A stretch of DNA of 64,000 nt from Microglena sp. YARC (taxonomy: Eukaryota > Chlorophyta > Chlorophyceae > Chlamydomonadales > Chlamydomonadaceae): assembly GCA_022414725.1 (NCBI GenBank), contig CM039464.1, forward strand, positions 39,853,945-39,917,944, read 5' to 3'. The notes beneath the pieces are model-generated. The model saw only the letters and a list, made by a program, of their open reading frames with translations, made no database searches and had not been told where the DNA came from. Every line of letters starts with the position of its first letter. Position 1 is the stretch's first letter. The position numbers and the translations under genes are program-made. This document shows positions 43,789 to 53,635 of this stretch, in pieces.

Positions 43789-45077
43789 ATGGTAAGTACA
43801 TCGCATTCGCACATAAACCACCTCATCCAAATGTCCGCGAATCCTGAACACGTTCAGAATCTCGTTTATTTCTACCAGTGGTTGCTAGCCCTGGTCCGGT
43901 ACGATGACCTGAACAAACTCGTGACATCCGCGAACACGCGCTACGCCCCATTGTTTGCGATTGTGGCGTTCACACACTTGCGCACGTGTCTGGAGAGGGC
44001 CGCAACCTACCTGGAGACCCCCCCCATCGTTTCCGCAGGAAAATCATCGCCACCGACATCGTTCCAACATGGCGGAGGCACTTCCTATGATAAAAAAAAT
44101 AAGGAGAAGCGTGGTAATAATAAGAATACCAATAAAGTTGACAAGAAATCAGTGTCCTATTCGGATAAGAAAGATTCGAAAAAAGATAAAGATACTTGCG
44201 ACCTGATATCCATTACTTACAAGGACAAACCGATAGCGTGGAAGCATACCGCAAGTTGACCTATGTGATTCCTTGGTACGAGTATTGTCTGTATGTGTTC
44301 CGTCACGAGCTCATGATTGGCGAGTGTCGGACAAAAGGGGTTAAAATCAGCGCCCCCAATCTGGACATTTCGACGATCGACAAGGTGATCATTGTGTTCA
44401 ACAAGATGAAGACGAACCTTTCTATGCTCTACACTGAGCGGTACACACTAGCAACAAAAATTAACTTTGCATCTCTGGGCGTTAACGAGTCTAACGGGGA
44501 AAGGCCATTCGCTATGGCAGCCGTACCAGGCTTTTTCATTGTTTCTACTCCTTCTCCCATGTTTGTGAAAGTTGAGTCGATCAATGAGCCTACTTTCCGC
44601 AAAGCCTTCTTGGAACGATCACTTGAGTACGCCCAACGCATCCCACTGGACCGCTTCCTCATACTCTACAACGGGTACTTCTCGTCCATCCTATACACCA
44701 CCATCGCCCAAAATATGGATGCTTTCCACATGGTCCTTGATACTGAGACAGGTAACGTCAAGTTCACACTTTTGACCTACACTCTCGAAACGGATATGTT
44801 CGTCCTCTCCAATGCAAACGACTTCTCCATTAGCTTCAGGATCAATTCCGAACAAGTCGGGCTTCCAATACCCATAATCTTTGGCGTCAACACATCGTAC
44901 CACCACTACGATATCGATAATATTAATAAAAGAGACAACAACAAAAGTAACACGACTATCGTCACGATATTCGACGACGTAACGATGGACACCTCCAAAC
45001 TCATATCATCTTGGGTCGAGACAGACGCAATGAAGCTTTGGTTTAATCACTCTGTCATCGGCAACAAGGCGCTTTAA
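43789..45077 (+). pseudogene. hypothetical viral protein, probably one gene with a frameshift
   Basis: The first frame (43789-44259) has a helical N-terminus (VYFYQWLLALVRYDDLNKLV) and a Lys-rich linker (KKNKEKRGNNKNTNKVDKK). The second frame (from about 44200 to 45077) carries a long domain with VIPWYEYCLYVFRHELMIGE and FLILYNGYFSSILYTTIAQN. They overlap in different phases with no start signal for the second, so one shift at about 44210-44230 probably joins them. No family is recognised. Possibly a capsid-associated or host-interaction protein; this is a guess from position only. Confidence 0.5.
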
Positions 45078-45246
45078 CATTTCATGTAATTCAACCACGA
45101 CTGTCAAAATTATAAATTAACCTGTTGCAACCTTCCTCAGACTACTCAAAAAACATTTGTAGTGAACCACGGACCTGTATCTGGTTTCAAGGGATATCAT
45201 TCAAATTATACAGAGTGTCCCAAAATTATTTGAGATTACAAGAAAG

Positions 45247-45753
45247 ATGTTTAATGCTGGCCCATACGATATAGTGCAGAGCACTCCCTCCATGCTTCAA
45301 GGAGATCAACCTGCATGCAACAAGCATATCAACCTGCAGGAGGAGGCATCGGGTTTGCTAGAGGTCGAATACCTTTCTACAGCAGTTCCTGTTGAGGTTG
45401 GTGGGGAATGGCCTGTGCATGGCGTGCTATACGGACCATGTAAGCGTCCGCTCGTGTGCCTTCCTACCCAGTTGCGCAATAATTCTCCTTGCGTAAAGGT
45501 ATTCTATCTGTTGGACACCGGGGCCAACGTGTGTGAGCTTGGTCCTACCGCATTCAGCGCTTTGGGCGCAGGCGCAGTTCCACCACGTGCAACGCTCGCA
45601 ACTGTAAATGGCGTCCACTGCCATGTGAACTTGTGTGCTCAGGATGGTAACCACCCTGACATCCCTGTGCTCGGGGCTGATTTCCTCACCATGATGAGTG
45701 CAGTTCTCACCGTGGACTACAAACTCAGCACCGTTTCACTCGCGCACTCGTGA
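45247..45753 (+). CDS. retropepsin-like aspartic protease
   Basis: An intact 168-codon frame from the ATG at 45247. VFYLLDTGANVCELGPTAFS carries the active-site Asp-Thr-Gly, followed by ATVNGVHCHVNL for the flap-side strand and IPVLGADFLTMMSAVLTVDY, which fits the LG.DFL element of retroviral-type proteases. These work as dimers and cut polyproteins. No reverse transcriptase, integrase or LTR was found next to it, so it seems a stand-alone domain protein, perhaps taken from a retrotransposon. It starts 2 bp after a mariner-type end. Confidence 0.75.
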   Translation: MFNAGPYDIVQSTPSMLQGDQPACNKHINLQEEASGLLEVEYLSTAVPVEVGGEWPVHGVLYGPCKRPLVCLPTQLRNNSPCVKVFYLLDTGANVCELGPTAFSALGAGAVPPRATLATVNGVHCHVNLCAQDGNHPDIPVLGADFLTMMSAVLTVDYKLSTVSLAHS

Positions 45754-46113
45754 ATTATTTGAGTAAAACTGTTAATTTTTCCGACGGCATTTTGTGTGCC
45801 CTCCTCATCACCCACCCCAAAAACCACAGTTTCCGGAGAGGCAAATGTGGGCGCTCAACCAACCGACCCACCTGGGTCAGTTAGCAGCTTACAATTGTTA
45901 TCCTTTGGGCCAGCTTAAATGCTGAAATACGGGATGAAGGGCACGAAGGATTGGGACTTTGATACAAAACCGTTGAATTTAAGCTACCCGTATATCCTCG
46001 AACCTATGAATTTCTTATTACACATCCGGGGGTCCGGGGGACATGTAGTAAGAAAGACAATGAATTCTCCATAGGGGTATCATAGGGGTCAACTCCCCCG
46101 GGGCTGCTGTCCT

Positions 46114-47109
46114 TTACGAACAGGGATTTTCTGTTCGAACTGCCTTCAGGAAGATGCCAACTGCCCCCACAATGTCTCTGTCGCAGGTGAATTGACAGTT
46201 CTTGCAGGTGTATGTCTCTCCTCCACACTTGTTTAAGAAACCGCACATAGGGCATGTCTGACTTGTGTAATGCTCAAGCACATGCAAGAACACTGTCCCG
46301 TACTCTTCACACTTCTCCTTCAGCCGATTGAACAGCACAGAGTGGCTCAAAGTCAGCATCTCACGGGCAACCTTGGTTGTCAGCTCCCGTTCAGCACTGA
46401 TTGTCATCTTCGCCGTCTCCAATTGAGGTACCAACAACACATCGTAGTGAGCGGCCAAGAAATTTGTTGTCTGGTCCCTAAACTCTTTCTTGAGGTAAAA
46501 AATTCTCTTCCGAATGCGAATCATCTGCTTCTTTATCTTCATCCTCTCTTTTGATTGTAAGGTTTTCTCAGTATCCAACCTTGACTGCAGCTTGTCATGA
46601 ACCAGCAGGAGTTTGACAAGGTCGGATGCCTGTCCCTGACCAAGCATGAAGGATTCCTCATTCTCTGGTGAGTACGTGACCATTGTTTTGCGGACGCCTG
46701 GGTCGATGGATGCAGTTGCAACCTTGTCTGGATGGACAGGCTTCCGCTCTGCCCTCCTGTCCCTGGCAGCGACAGACAAGACGAGGAAATATTCGCCGAA
46801 GCGGGATTTTTGGACCTTTGGATCGTGGGTCGGGTTTTCCTCAGGCATCAACTTATGGAGTTGTTTGCTACAGAAGTAGCGCATGTTGCCCAATATGTCT
46901 TTGAAGATGAAGAGTTTGTCGCCATCCTTGGAAACGTTCTTCTGATCCATCTCAATGACCCAACCCCTCTCAAGCTCTGTCTTCTTCCGTCTGAACGGGG
47001 CTGAAAACTGCTTGATGTAACCTGCTTTCAGATTCGAAAAGCAAGCCTTGATGTTTGCCAAGGCAGCCTTGATTGCGCTTTGGCGTACGCTTTTGGGGCA
47101 CTGAAGCAA
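46114..47109 (-). CDS. Fanzor2/TnpB-like RNA-guided nuclease
   Basis: A 331-codon frame. RuvC-I is VATASIDPGVRKTMVTYSP with the catalytic Asp; RuvC-II is VLLVPQLETAKM with the Glu. A zinc ribbon follows, CPMCGFLNKCGGETYTCKNC, then RuvC-III as CDRDIVGAVG with the last Asp. All the core catalytic residues are present, so the nuclease core looks intact. The N-terminus is doubtful: related frames upstream (NPYFQESPMVASVPQ) are in another phase and the tnpA fragment fuses into it. IS607-linked proteins of this type in giant viruses and eukaryotes are called Fanzor2. The guide RNA would come from the right end near 45970-46110. Confidence 0.85.
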   Translation of the reverse strand: MLQCPKSVRQSAIKAALANIKACFSNLKAGYIKQFSAPFRRKKTELERGWVIEMDQKNVSKDGDKLFIFKDILGNMRYFCSKQLHKLMPEENPTHDPKVQKSRFGEYFLVLSVAARDRRAERKPVHPDKVATASIDPGVRKTMVTYSPENEESFMLGQGQASDLVKLLLVHDKLQSRLDTEKTLQSKERMKIKKQMIRIRKRIFYLKKEFRDQTTNFLAAHYDVLLVPQLETAKMTISAERELTTKVAREMLTLSHSVLFNRLKEKCEEYGTVFLHVLEHYTSQTCPMCGFLNKCGGETYTCKNCQFTCDRDIVGAVGIFLKAVRTENPCS

Positions 47110-47368
47110 CCATTGGCGATTCTTGAAAGTACGGGTTTGGCATCTTCCCCTTCCCCCTCACCTTGTTCGTCACATACCATTATCCGCCCATCGACGGAGG
47201 ACGGTCCTGGAGACACCAAGGGCATCGGAGGCCTTGCCAATTTTACAGAAGCGTTGGTTGCCATACATGGCATTCTGATATTTAGTACATGCAAATTCCT
47301 TATACACTGTCAGGTTTACTTATTTTCGGAAAGCAAACGAGTCAACTGTTGCAACCTTTTCACCACGA

Positions 47369-47671
47369 GATCGATCCTCTCCATCTACAGCCAGCAAGGC
47401 ATCCACGCGTTCAGTGTGTACATCATCAAGGGGGGCAAGGAGTACACGGTCTTCGTCCCGAACCACATCGTCGACCCTCATGTGTACAACATGCTAACCA
47501 CAGGCGACTTCGAAGTGGTGCTCGTCCGGATGAGCATGTACAGCAACGTCGCGTCCATGATGTGGCAAACCATATTTTGAACAAACCAATCTACATGGGC
47601 GTTTTCAGATTCATGCACACACCGCATCCTGGCTTCGGGGCTCAGACACATCCGGAGAATATTCTTCCCAA
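47369..47671 (+). other. coding-like segment between the IS607 arms
   Basis: Plus-strand frame with IHAFSVYIIKGGKEYTVFVP and TTGDFEVVLVRMSMYSNVAS, ending TGA at 47580. It reads like part of a real strand-rich viral domain, close in style to the TBP-like genes. It is bordered on both sides by IS607 arms and has no start of its own. Confidence 0.45.
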
Positions 47672-47762
47672 GAAGGTTGCAACAGTTGACTCGTTTGCTT
47701 TCCGAAAATAAGTAAACCTAACAGTGTATAAGGAATTTGCATGTACTAAATATCAGAATGCC

Positions 47763-48218
47763 ATGTATGGCAACCAACGCTTCTGTAAAATTGGCAAGGC
47801 CTCCGATGCCCTTGGTGTCTCCAGGACCGTCCTCCGTCGATGGGCGGATAATGGCACGATCAGAACGATCCGGACTCCAGGCAACCAACGTCTCTTTGAC
47901 CCAAGCAGCATCCAAGGCTACCTCATCGAGCAGGAAAAAAAAACCAGCAGTCGTCAAGTCATTCTCTACGCACGTGTGTCCTCACACAAACAACAACCCG
48001 ACCTGCTCAGACAGCAATTGTTCTTGCAAACCCATATTTCTGACAAACATTCCGGATGCGAGCAAGTCATTGAAGTCAAGGACGTCGGATCAGGGCTCAA
48101 CTTCAAGCGCCCAGGACTTTTACGAGTATTGGGACTCGTCACGGCAGGACTTGTATCGTCAATTGTTGTGGCTTCCATGTGTAATAAGAAATTCATAGGT
48201 TCGAGGATATACGGGTAG
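47763..48218 (+). pseudogene. IS607-family serine recombinase TnpA, C-terminally truncated
   Basis: From the ATG at 47763 (MYGNQRFCKIGKASD). A MerR-like helix-turn-helix (KASDALGVSRTVLRRWADNG and RTPGNQRLFD) leads to the recombinase core VILYARVSSHKQQPDLLRQQ, whose first Ser of the SS pair is the nucleophile. It ends with DVGSGLNFKRPGLLRVL; the usual conserved R/RLCRF region and last helix are missing, replaced by sequence of the element's right end. A protein of this length should be inactive. A second fragment of the same gene is inverted at about 47178-47290. Confidence 0.85.
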
Positions 48219-48343
48219 CTTAAATTCAACGGCGCCATCAACCAAGCCTCAGAGGATGACCGGCCATGCACTTCATACCTCGAGGCCGATGCCCGCTGAA
48301 GCTCATGAATACAGTTGTTCTCAAATAATTTTGGGACACCATG

Positions 48344-48425
48344 TACTGTTCCGCCGAATGTAGGTCAAGCACACTCTGGTGTGGCCGTACACAGAGGCGT
48401 TTCATTTAAATGTTCCGTCGAGTGT
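48344..48425. mobile_element. small Tc1-type MITE
   Basis: tactgttccgccgaatgtag at one side and aaatgttccgtcgagtgtac at the other, with a short unique inside. Ends resemble those of the Fanzor1-bearing element. Confidence 0.6.
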
Positions 48426-48484
48426 ACTTTGCGCGTACACCCAATTAATTTGGTATAAAATGTATGACAGATGTGTAATAAAAC

Positions 48485-48829
48485 ATGGCTGCGAAAACAC
48501 CTCCTTGCGTGTCCGACTACTTGACGAATCTTATGAAACAACATCTCAAAAAAATAAAAGAAACATACGGGACGTATTTTACAGTCACATTTACCGATAA
48601 TGTCCTAGAATTGAAGTTAGATACGTATGTATTCATCCAGGTCGATTACGGTAATTTGTGTACAGACAACATGGCAGAATTGTTAGTCCATTACATTATC
48701 GGGCGCGTCAACACATACATCATCAATGATGGGGGAGACAACAAACAAATTCAAGATAGTGTTGATAAGATGGTGAAAGTGCTTCAACAATTTAATACAC
48801 CAAAATGGTCGAGAATGGAAAATTATTAA
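48485..48829 (+). CDS. hypothetical 114-residue protein
   Basis: An intact frame from the ATG at 48485 (MAAKTPPCVSDYLTNLMK). Helical at both ends with a strand-like middle (TYGTYFTVTFTDNVLELKLD). It has no membrane segment. No family recognised. It precedes the fibre-like gene by 28 bp, so the two may share a promoter; TATA-like ggtataaaatg lies at about 48452. Confidence 0.5.
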   Translation: MAAKTPPCVSDYLTNLMKQHLKKIKETYGTYFTVTFTDNVLELKLDTYVFIQVDYGNLCTDNMAELLVHYIIGRVNTYIINDGGDNKQIQDSVDKMVKVLQQFNTPKWSRMENY

Positions 48830-48856
48830 ATGATGCTTCATTTTAGTGGTTTTAAA

Positions 48857-49635
48857 TGTCTATATCTTCTTCCGGTAACGCGAATCTCACGGGCGAGGAC
48901 CAATCGAAGGGGGGGGGGGATCGCGACGACTCAGAATCAGTCTCTGTCGGTCGGTTACAACGCAGCGCCACAATCCGTAGGAATCATTAACTCCTTCTTG
49001 GGGTACCAGGTGGCGTTGTATTCACGCACGGGCTCATACAATGTGGTCGTAGGGGGCGAGTCCGCCTTGCGCATAGCCTCCTCTTACAACTGCGTCATCG
49101 GGTACTCGTCGGCGACCTCGCTGGTGGGCGGTGGCGCGACGACGGTCGTGGGAGCTCTCGCTGGCGCAAAAATTGTCTCCGGCAGGGCGAATACTCTCGT
49201 GGGATGCGCCGCAGACGTTGGCGCGGGGAACGTCGAGGATGCCGTGGCAATAGGCTCCGCATCGAGTGTCGGTGCCAAAGGGGGAGTGGCCATCTGAGTA
49301 CAGTGCATACGAACGACGGAGGGAGGGAATTTCAGGTGGGCACCGTGATCGCGCGCCTGCCGGGAAAAGACTCGCTACTAGGGCGGGTCAGTGTGAACTC
49401 TGCTGGCGAGGGGGGGGTGCTAGTGTGTGGACAGGGAGGGGACATACGGAACGGTGACTTGCTAGTCGCGTCCGACATACCGGGCGTGTGCATGCGGCAA
49501 TCCTTGTATCCTTGGGGAGAGGATGAATACGATGATATGGTTAGGGCGTGCACTGTTGCGAAGATCACGTGCGATTGTTCATTCGGTGAAAATAGAGAAC
49601 AAATCAAACTCGTGGGTTGCACTTACCGCATGTGA
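48857..49635 (+). pseudogene. trimeric fibre-like protein with head-type repeats, frameshifted
   Basis: From the ATG at 48857 (MSISSSGNANLTGEDQSK). A G run at about 48909-48918 shifts the frame. The next frame has YadA-head-like turns: GSYNVVVGGESALRIASSYN, CVIGYSSATS and VEDAVAIGSASSV. Another shift at about 49295 leads to FQVGTVIARLPGKDSLLGRV and GEGGVLVCGQGGDIRNGDLL, then ACTVAKITCDC, ending at 49635. The last block matches what I recall of fibre-type proteins in algal giant viruses and phages (a GDLL..S.IPG module). Likely a virion surface fibre, like the S74 protein at 41953. Confidence 0.72.
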
Positions 49636-49665
49636 AAATGAGTGTGTTTCCAAGCAACGACATAA

Positions 49666-49819
49666 AATGGGCGTTCCTGCCTCCCGGCGGATTTTTTGAA
49701 ATTTCTACTCAGAATTTAGTGCCTCCGGAACGACTCGCTAGCTAGAGATATCAGCACAAATCCTCTCCAGACCATGTTTCGCAACCAGTCAAAATCCTTC
49801 GGATGCAGGAACGCCCGTT
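49666..49819. mobile_element. MITE-A copy 3, full length
   Basis: aatgggcgttcctgcctccc to gcaggaacgcccgtt, 154 bp, with the ccggaacgactcgctagcta core. It lies between the fibre gene and the Gln/Gly-repeat gene, and the latter's frame reads into it. Confidence 0.88.
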
Positions 49820-50650
49820 AAGATAATTTTTGAAATGTATTCTTTTATTTTGGCTCTATTTTCTACAGGAATTATTTGCATATTTTCGGTTAGAACCTTT
49901 CTCGCACGATTCACTGCGTGTTCACCAACATTGTTGACATTGGGACGTATGGCCTCGTTTAGTCCCTGATTTTTCCACATGGCAATCTCGTAGAATGCGT
50001 AACATATATAAGCGGACTTTTGTAGGTCGGAGGATTGTTCAACATTATCTGGAAAAGTAATATCACTCGGAAACGTAATACGTAAATGTAAAGTTACCAA
50101 CATTTTTAAAGTATCGGCAACAGACTTATTTACAAGGTCAAGTGTACCATTATCTTCGAGAAAGTCGTTATCGTTCATTATTTTCAAACTATGCCCTGGC
50201 TTCGGCTTTGCCAGCGATCCGTTTTGCACAGCAGCCGCCTGCTGAGCATTCCCCTGCCCCCGCCCCTGCCCCTGCCCCCTGAGGAGCAGCTGGAACCTGC
50301 CCCTGCCCCTGAGAAGCAGCAACATTATTCACCTGCCCCTGCCCCTGAGGAGCAGCTGGAACCTGCCCCTGCCCCTGAGAAGCAGCAACATTATTCACCT
50401 GCCGCTGCCCCTGCCCCCTGAGGAGCAGCTGGAACCTGCCCCTGCCCCTGAGAAGCAGCAACATTATTCACCTGCCGCTGCCCCTGCCCCTGAGAGCAGC
50501 TGGAACCTGCCCCTGAGGAGCAGCCGGAACCTGCCCCTGCCCCTGAGAAGCAGCAACATTATTCACCTGCCGCTGCCCCTGCCCCTGCCCCTGCCCCTGA
50601 GAAGCAGCCGGATCCTGGGCCGCAGGAATATTTGTCATTTGTGCACTCAT
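49789..50650 (-). CDS. Gln-Gly-Pro repeat protein with helical C-terminus, frame breaks in the repeat
   Basis: From the ATG at 50650 (MSAQMTNIPAAQDPAASQ). A tandem repeat coding for QGQGQVPAAPQ and RQVNNVAAS units covers 50230-50620 and changes phase twice, as expected for slippage. The C-terminal 125 residues, from NDNDFLEDNGTLDLVNKSVA through YICYAFYEIAMWKNQGLNEA, are helical and look like a real domain. The last residues (TGVPASEGF) come from MITE-A, so the original stop is lost. No family recognised; probably a viral structural or DNA-associated protein. Confidence 0.5.
50230..50620. repeat. CCCCTGCCCCTGA tandem repeat
   Basis: Repeated cctgcccctgcccctgagaa and gcagcaacattattcacctg units of about 60-70 bp, coding the Gln/Gly repeat. 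All strands and phases are open, which creates several false frames. Confidence 0.9.
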
Positions 50651-50821
50651 GTGTTTTTCTTATGTTTCTGTACATGTTATTTTTTTGTGTGGCATTCCGC
50701 GCAAATAATGTTTGTTGCGACGATCCACCACCAGTACATGCGGAACGTGGGTCGTATTTTTTAATGTTCTATAATACAAATATTAGAGTAATACAAGTGC
50801 GGAGTCATTAAATCATCATAA

Positions 50822-52008
50822 ATGCCGCCGTCTTTCGAGGACGATATCTTGCCGATCTTGATGCACCAGTTGGTTTATCACAATCCTTTCCGGTCTCCCG
50901 ATGATGGAATATGTATCGGTAGCGGGGACATCGGTAGTCTGTTGTTGACGTCTCGCGCGTGCCGCGACTCCGTCCTTCCAGTTAATAAGCGTCTACTGCG
51001 CAAGTGCCTCGACCGGGAACTACCCGGCTTCATACAGTCGCATGAATGCCTGCATCAAGAGGGCGAAGAATTTCCCATCCTTCTCCAGAGCTACATCACG
51101 GTTCCGAACTTGGTTAGGTGTGTTCGCTCGATCCTTCACGCTGCTCGCTGGAATGCCCTGCATGTGATTAACGCAAAAACGTCAACAACAATAACAAATA
51201 GTAGTGATGGGACAAATAGTAGTGATTGCACCAACTATAATTTGATTAGCGGTCTGTCTTGGTCTGACCCCTGTTCGGGCTCTACCGCCGAGGTATGTAT
51301 GGACGACGACGTGTTCCGGATGCTTGCTCGCTCGACTCTCTATGGCGCGACCTGGAGAAGAGGGTGGCATCGAGACGTCGTCTCGCAGGTGCCGGTTGAG
51401 GTATTGTGCTCTCGCGCTTTGAACACAATCATATACTCGTCCATGGTGCTCTCGTACGCAATGGAACTTTACGAAAAGGTCCAATTCGCAGGAGACTCGA
51501 CAGCCGTCATTCCACCACATGCAAATATACATGACTGCGATCAGACTATCGGTGAGCTATTTCAAATTCCACAGGGACCCTCCGAGGGTCCTGAGGGTCC
51601 TGAGGGTCATGGGGGTCATGAGGATCCTGAGGGGCATGAGGGGCCTGAGGGCCTGAGGGTCCTGAGGGTCCTGAGGGGATGTACTTGTATCCTCGAAACG
51701 TAGACTTTCGCTTGCATGCGACGTACGCGATGTTCTCCTTCGTGGGCGCTTCGTGCTCGAACGCTCGTATGGGGTGGGGGGGAGCTTACGGAAGCGATAT
51801 AGTGCGCACTTTGCAGGGGCAACTTATTGGGTCTTGGCGCATGCTATGGAACGACCGTAACGCGAGCATGTATCGCCGGGTGATGCGGTTGCTTGACACC
51901 GTGTACGACGTGCTTCCGCAACCCTTTGGTCCACCCCCAATCATTATAGCTATCCTAGTGCACGGGGTCGCCGAGAATCATGCGTGGAACGTTGACGCTG
52001 AAGAATGA
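50822..52008 (+). pseudogene. viral protein with F-box-like start and collagen-like segment, frameshifted
   Basis: From the ATG at 50822. The N-terminus (DDILPILMHQLVYHNP then GSLLLTSRACRDSVLPVNKR) recalls an F-box-like start. The first frame ends in a collagen-like run (GPEGPEGHGGHEDPEGHEGP) at about 51660. A shift in that run leads to a second frame from about 51680 with VDFRLHATYAMFSFVGASC and RLLDTVYDVLPQPFGPPP, ending at 52008. A paralogous piece of the second part is at 57297-57555. Such ankyrin-free F-box-like host-interaction proteins are common in giant viruses, but the fold here is only suggested. Confidence 0.5.
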
Positions 52009-52059
52009 GGAGGAGATGTGGTCGCAGATCATTTGACCGACAACGACGACGACGGTATC

Positions 52060-52491
52060 TACAGTCGGCGGAACAGTAAAATGAAACATCCCAATAAACG
52101 GTATAAGGCATCGACAGACGTTATAGTGTATGAGTGGATGGTCCTACAAAATGGCCCGTCCAGCAAAGAAACCTCATTTCATGACGCATTGCACATCAAC
52201 AAAGACCCCGTGTTCTTTTGGGCCACGGTACCGGGGAAGAGGCGATCGCTTAAGTGCGGCTGGTCCTTCAATGGACACTCTCGAAAGTACCGACAAAAGA
52301 ACGATACGGAGTCTGCAGGATGGAGAGCCGTGATCTAAAAAATAACCACGATATTCTCGTTAACATCTTGCAATTTGTTGATTCAAAATCGTATTGGTGT
52401 TCCACTGCCCCGTGGATTTCTACACCATTAGGTTACACCGTAAGGTGTGCCGTACACGAAGCGGTTTCATTTTAGTATTCCGTTGACTGTA
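52060..52491. mobile_element. MITE-B copy 4, full length
   Basis: tacagtcggcggaacagtaa to tagtattccgttgactgta, 432 bp. It is the reference copy for the family and contains an intact ORF. Its right end abuts the truncated transposase copy 2. Confidence 0.92.
52081..52338 (+). CDS. small ORF conserved in MITE-B (85 residues)
   Basis: Starts at an ATG (MKHPNKRYKASTDVIVYEW) lying in the terminal repeat and ends at 52338. The product has several Trp and a basic second half (ATVPGKRRSLKCGWSF, SRKYRQKNDT). The same reading frame is recognisable in copies 1, 3 and 5, with few differences. It may be a captured gene fragment, or sequence kept because the copies are young. No family recognised. Confidence 0.4.
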   Translation: MKHPNKRYKASTDVIVYEWMVLQNGPSSKETSFHDALHINKDPVFFWATVPGKRRSLKCGWSFNGHSRKYRQKNDTESAGWRAVI

Positions 52492-53379
52492 ATTGCTTAA
52501 TGCTAATGAAATCATATCAGACACATGCGTCTTTGCATCATTTGGTATGTAGTTCAATCGACGAAAGTCCTTCTTCACCTTAGCGAAGCACAGCTCAATA
52601 GCATTGAATTCTGGACTGTAAGGGTGTGTGTAAAAAATATTGACGGGGTGCCTGAGGACCAATTTCTTATGGATACTGGCATTGTCCATTACTACTACTG
52701 AATTATTGCACAAACTCAACGAGTCAATTAATGCAGCGAAGTCTGTTTTCTTCACAGATCCTTTCTTCACAACGAATTCCTTCCGACCATCTGAAAAACT
52801 GCCATCAACAAACTATGGTGTACCCACCCACCAGTAGTTTTAATGATAACCGGTTTGCCTACAGGGGAATACCCATAATGTGGCTTGAGACGCTCACTAA
52901 ACCCACATTCGTCAACTGATACTAAAATTTTCCCAGCATTGATTGTCTCCTTGTATCTACTACAAAATTCATTGACAAGTGGAACTAAGTCCCCTTTACA
53001 CTGTCCACGGAGTTTGCTCCTTTTTCTTGTAAAACCAATGAGTTTAATGAAACGATACACTGTTTTAGTTGATAATCGTAAATTGTGAGTGCTTTTGAAA
53101 AATGCAACAACACCTCTTGCGGTTGTGCATTTAGTTGACAATAAAAACAATTTTAACAAATCCTTGTTCGTCTCAAAAAGTTTGCTTACAAATTCAAGTC
53201 GTTTTCGATTCACACCAAAGCGTTTCCACCTCCACAGAGTAGAGCGACTGATGTTCGTAAACACAGAAGTTTTTAACACACCCAAGTCAGAAACCATTCT
53301 TAACGCCAATTTTCTAACGGCGATGTCGTACATTTATTTCCATCTGATATATGTTTCATTTTACTGTTCCGCCGACTGT
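52492..53379 (-). mobile_element. Tc1/IS630-like transposon copy 2 with truncated transposase
   Basis: Right end gtttcattttactgttccgc at about 53352-53371, continuing cgactgta. The transposase starts at the ATG at 53333 and shows SRSTLWRWKRFGV, VDECGFSE, VVVMDNASIHK and SPEFNAIE. It has one frameshift (an A missing at about 52794 relative to copy 1). The frame ends where MITE-B copy 4 begins (after SLALSN), so the last 25 residues and the Fanzor1 gene are absent. Compared with copy 1 the DNA is nearly identical, so both are recent. Confidence 0.85.
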
Positions 53380-53394
53380 AGTAGTAGTAGTAGT

Positions 53395-53635
53395 AGAGTT
53401 CCAATGCGCAGGTGTGGAGGTCGCCTGTTCAATTTCAACCTTCAACCTGATCCGGAGGATGTTTTCTTCGCGCGCTCGTTTTCCACGATCGGACGCGGCT
53501 GCCCCACGGAAGTGGGCAAAAGGTTTGCCATGGAACAACGCATTCCCTCCAAGGTTTCCAAACCGTTCGGGTTCGACAAGCCGTGGCCCTATCTTCCAAA
53601 GGAACACGTGGCGGAGTTCATGTTATCTACTTTGA
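53395..53635 (+). pseudogene. fragment of the DUF5672-like glycosyltransferase gene
   Basis: Matches the C-terminal part of the gene at 57605-59778: GGRLFNFNLQPDPEDVFFAR and PFGFDKPWPYLPKEHVAEFM, with many synonymous changes, and on the opposite strand. There is no start and it is flanked by a transposon end on the left and the AT-rich island on the right. It looks like a broken, older duplicate. Confidence 0.75.

Larger units (their letters stand above)
45970..48231. mobile_element. two IS607-type elements head to head
   Basis: Minus-strand element: tnpA fragment (about 47178-47290), Fanzor2/TnpB (46114-47109) and a right end at 45970-46110. Plus-strand element: tnpA (47763-48180) joined straight to an inverted copy of the right end (48179-48231, tgtaataagaaattcatagg). 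The left halves form inverted arms (about 47172-47368 and 47672-47868). About 300 bp of other coding-like sequence lies between them. IS607 elements normally carry tnpA and tnpB in a row, so this is a rearranged pair with complementary losses. Confidence 0.8.
45218..48343. mobile_element. segment bounded by inverted mariner-type ends
   Basis: tacagagtgtcccaaaatta at 45218 and its inverse, taattttgggacaccatgta at about 48324-48343, enclose 3.1 kb holding a retropepsin-like gene and the IS607 pair. No mariner transposase is inside. It may be a non-autonomous element that captured genes, or two solo ends flanking by chance. Confidence 0.5.
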
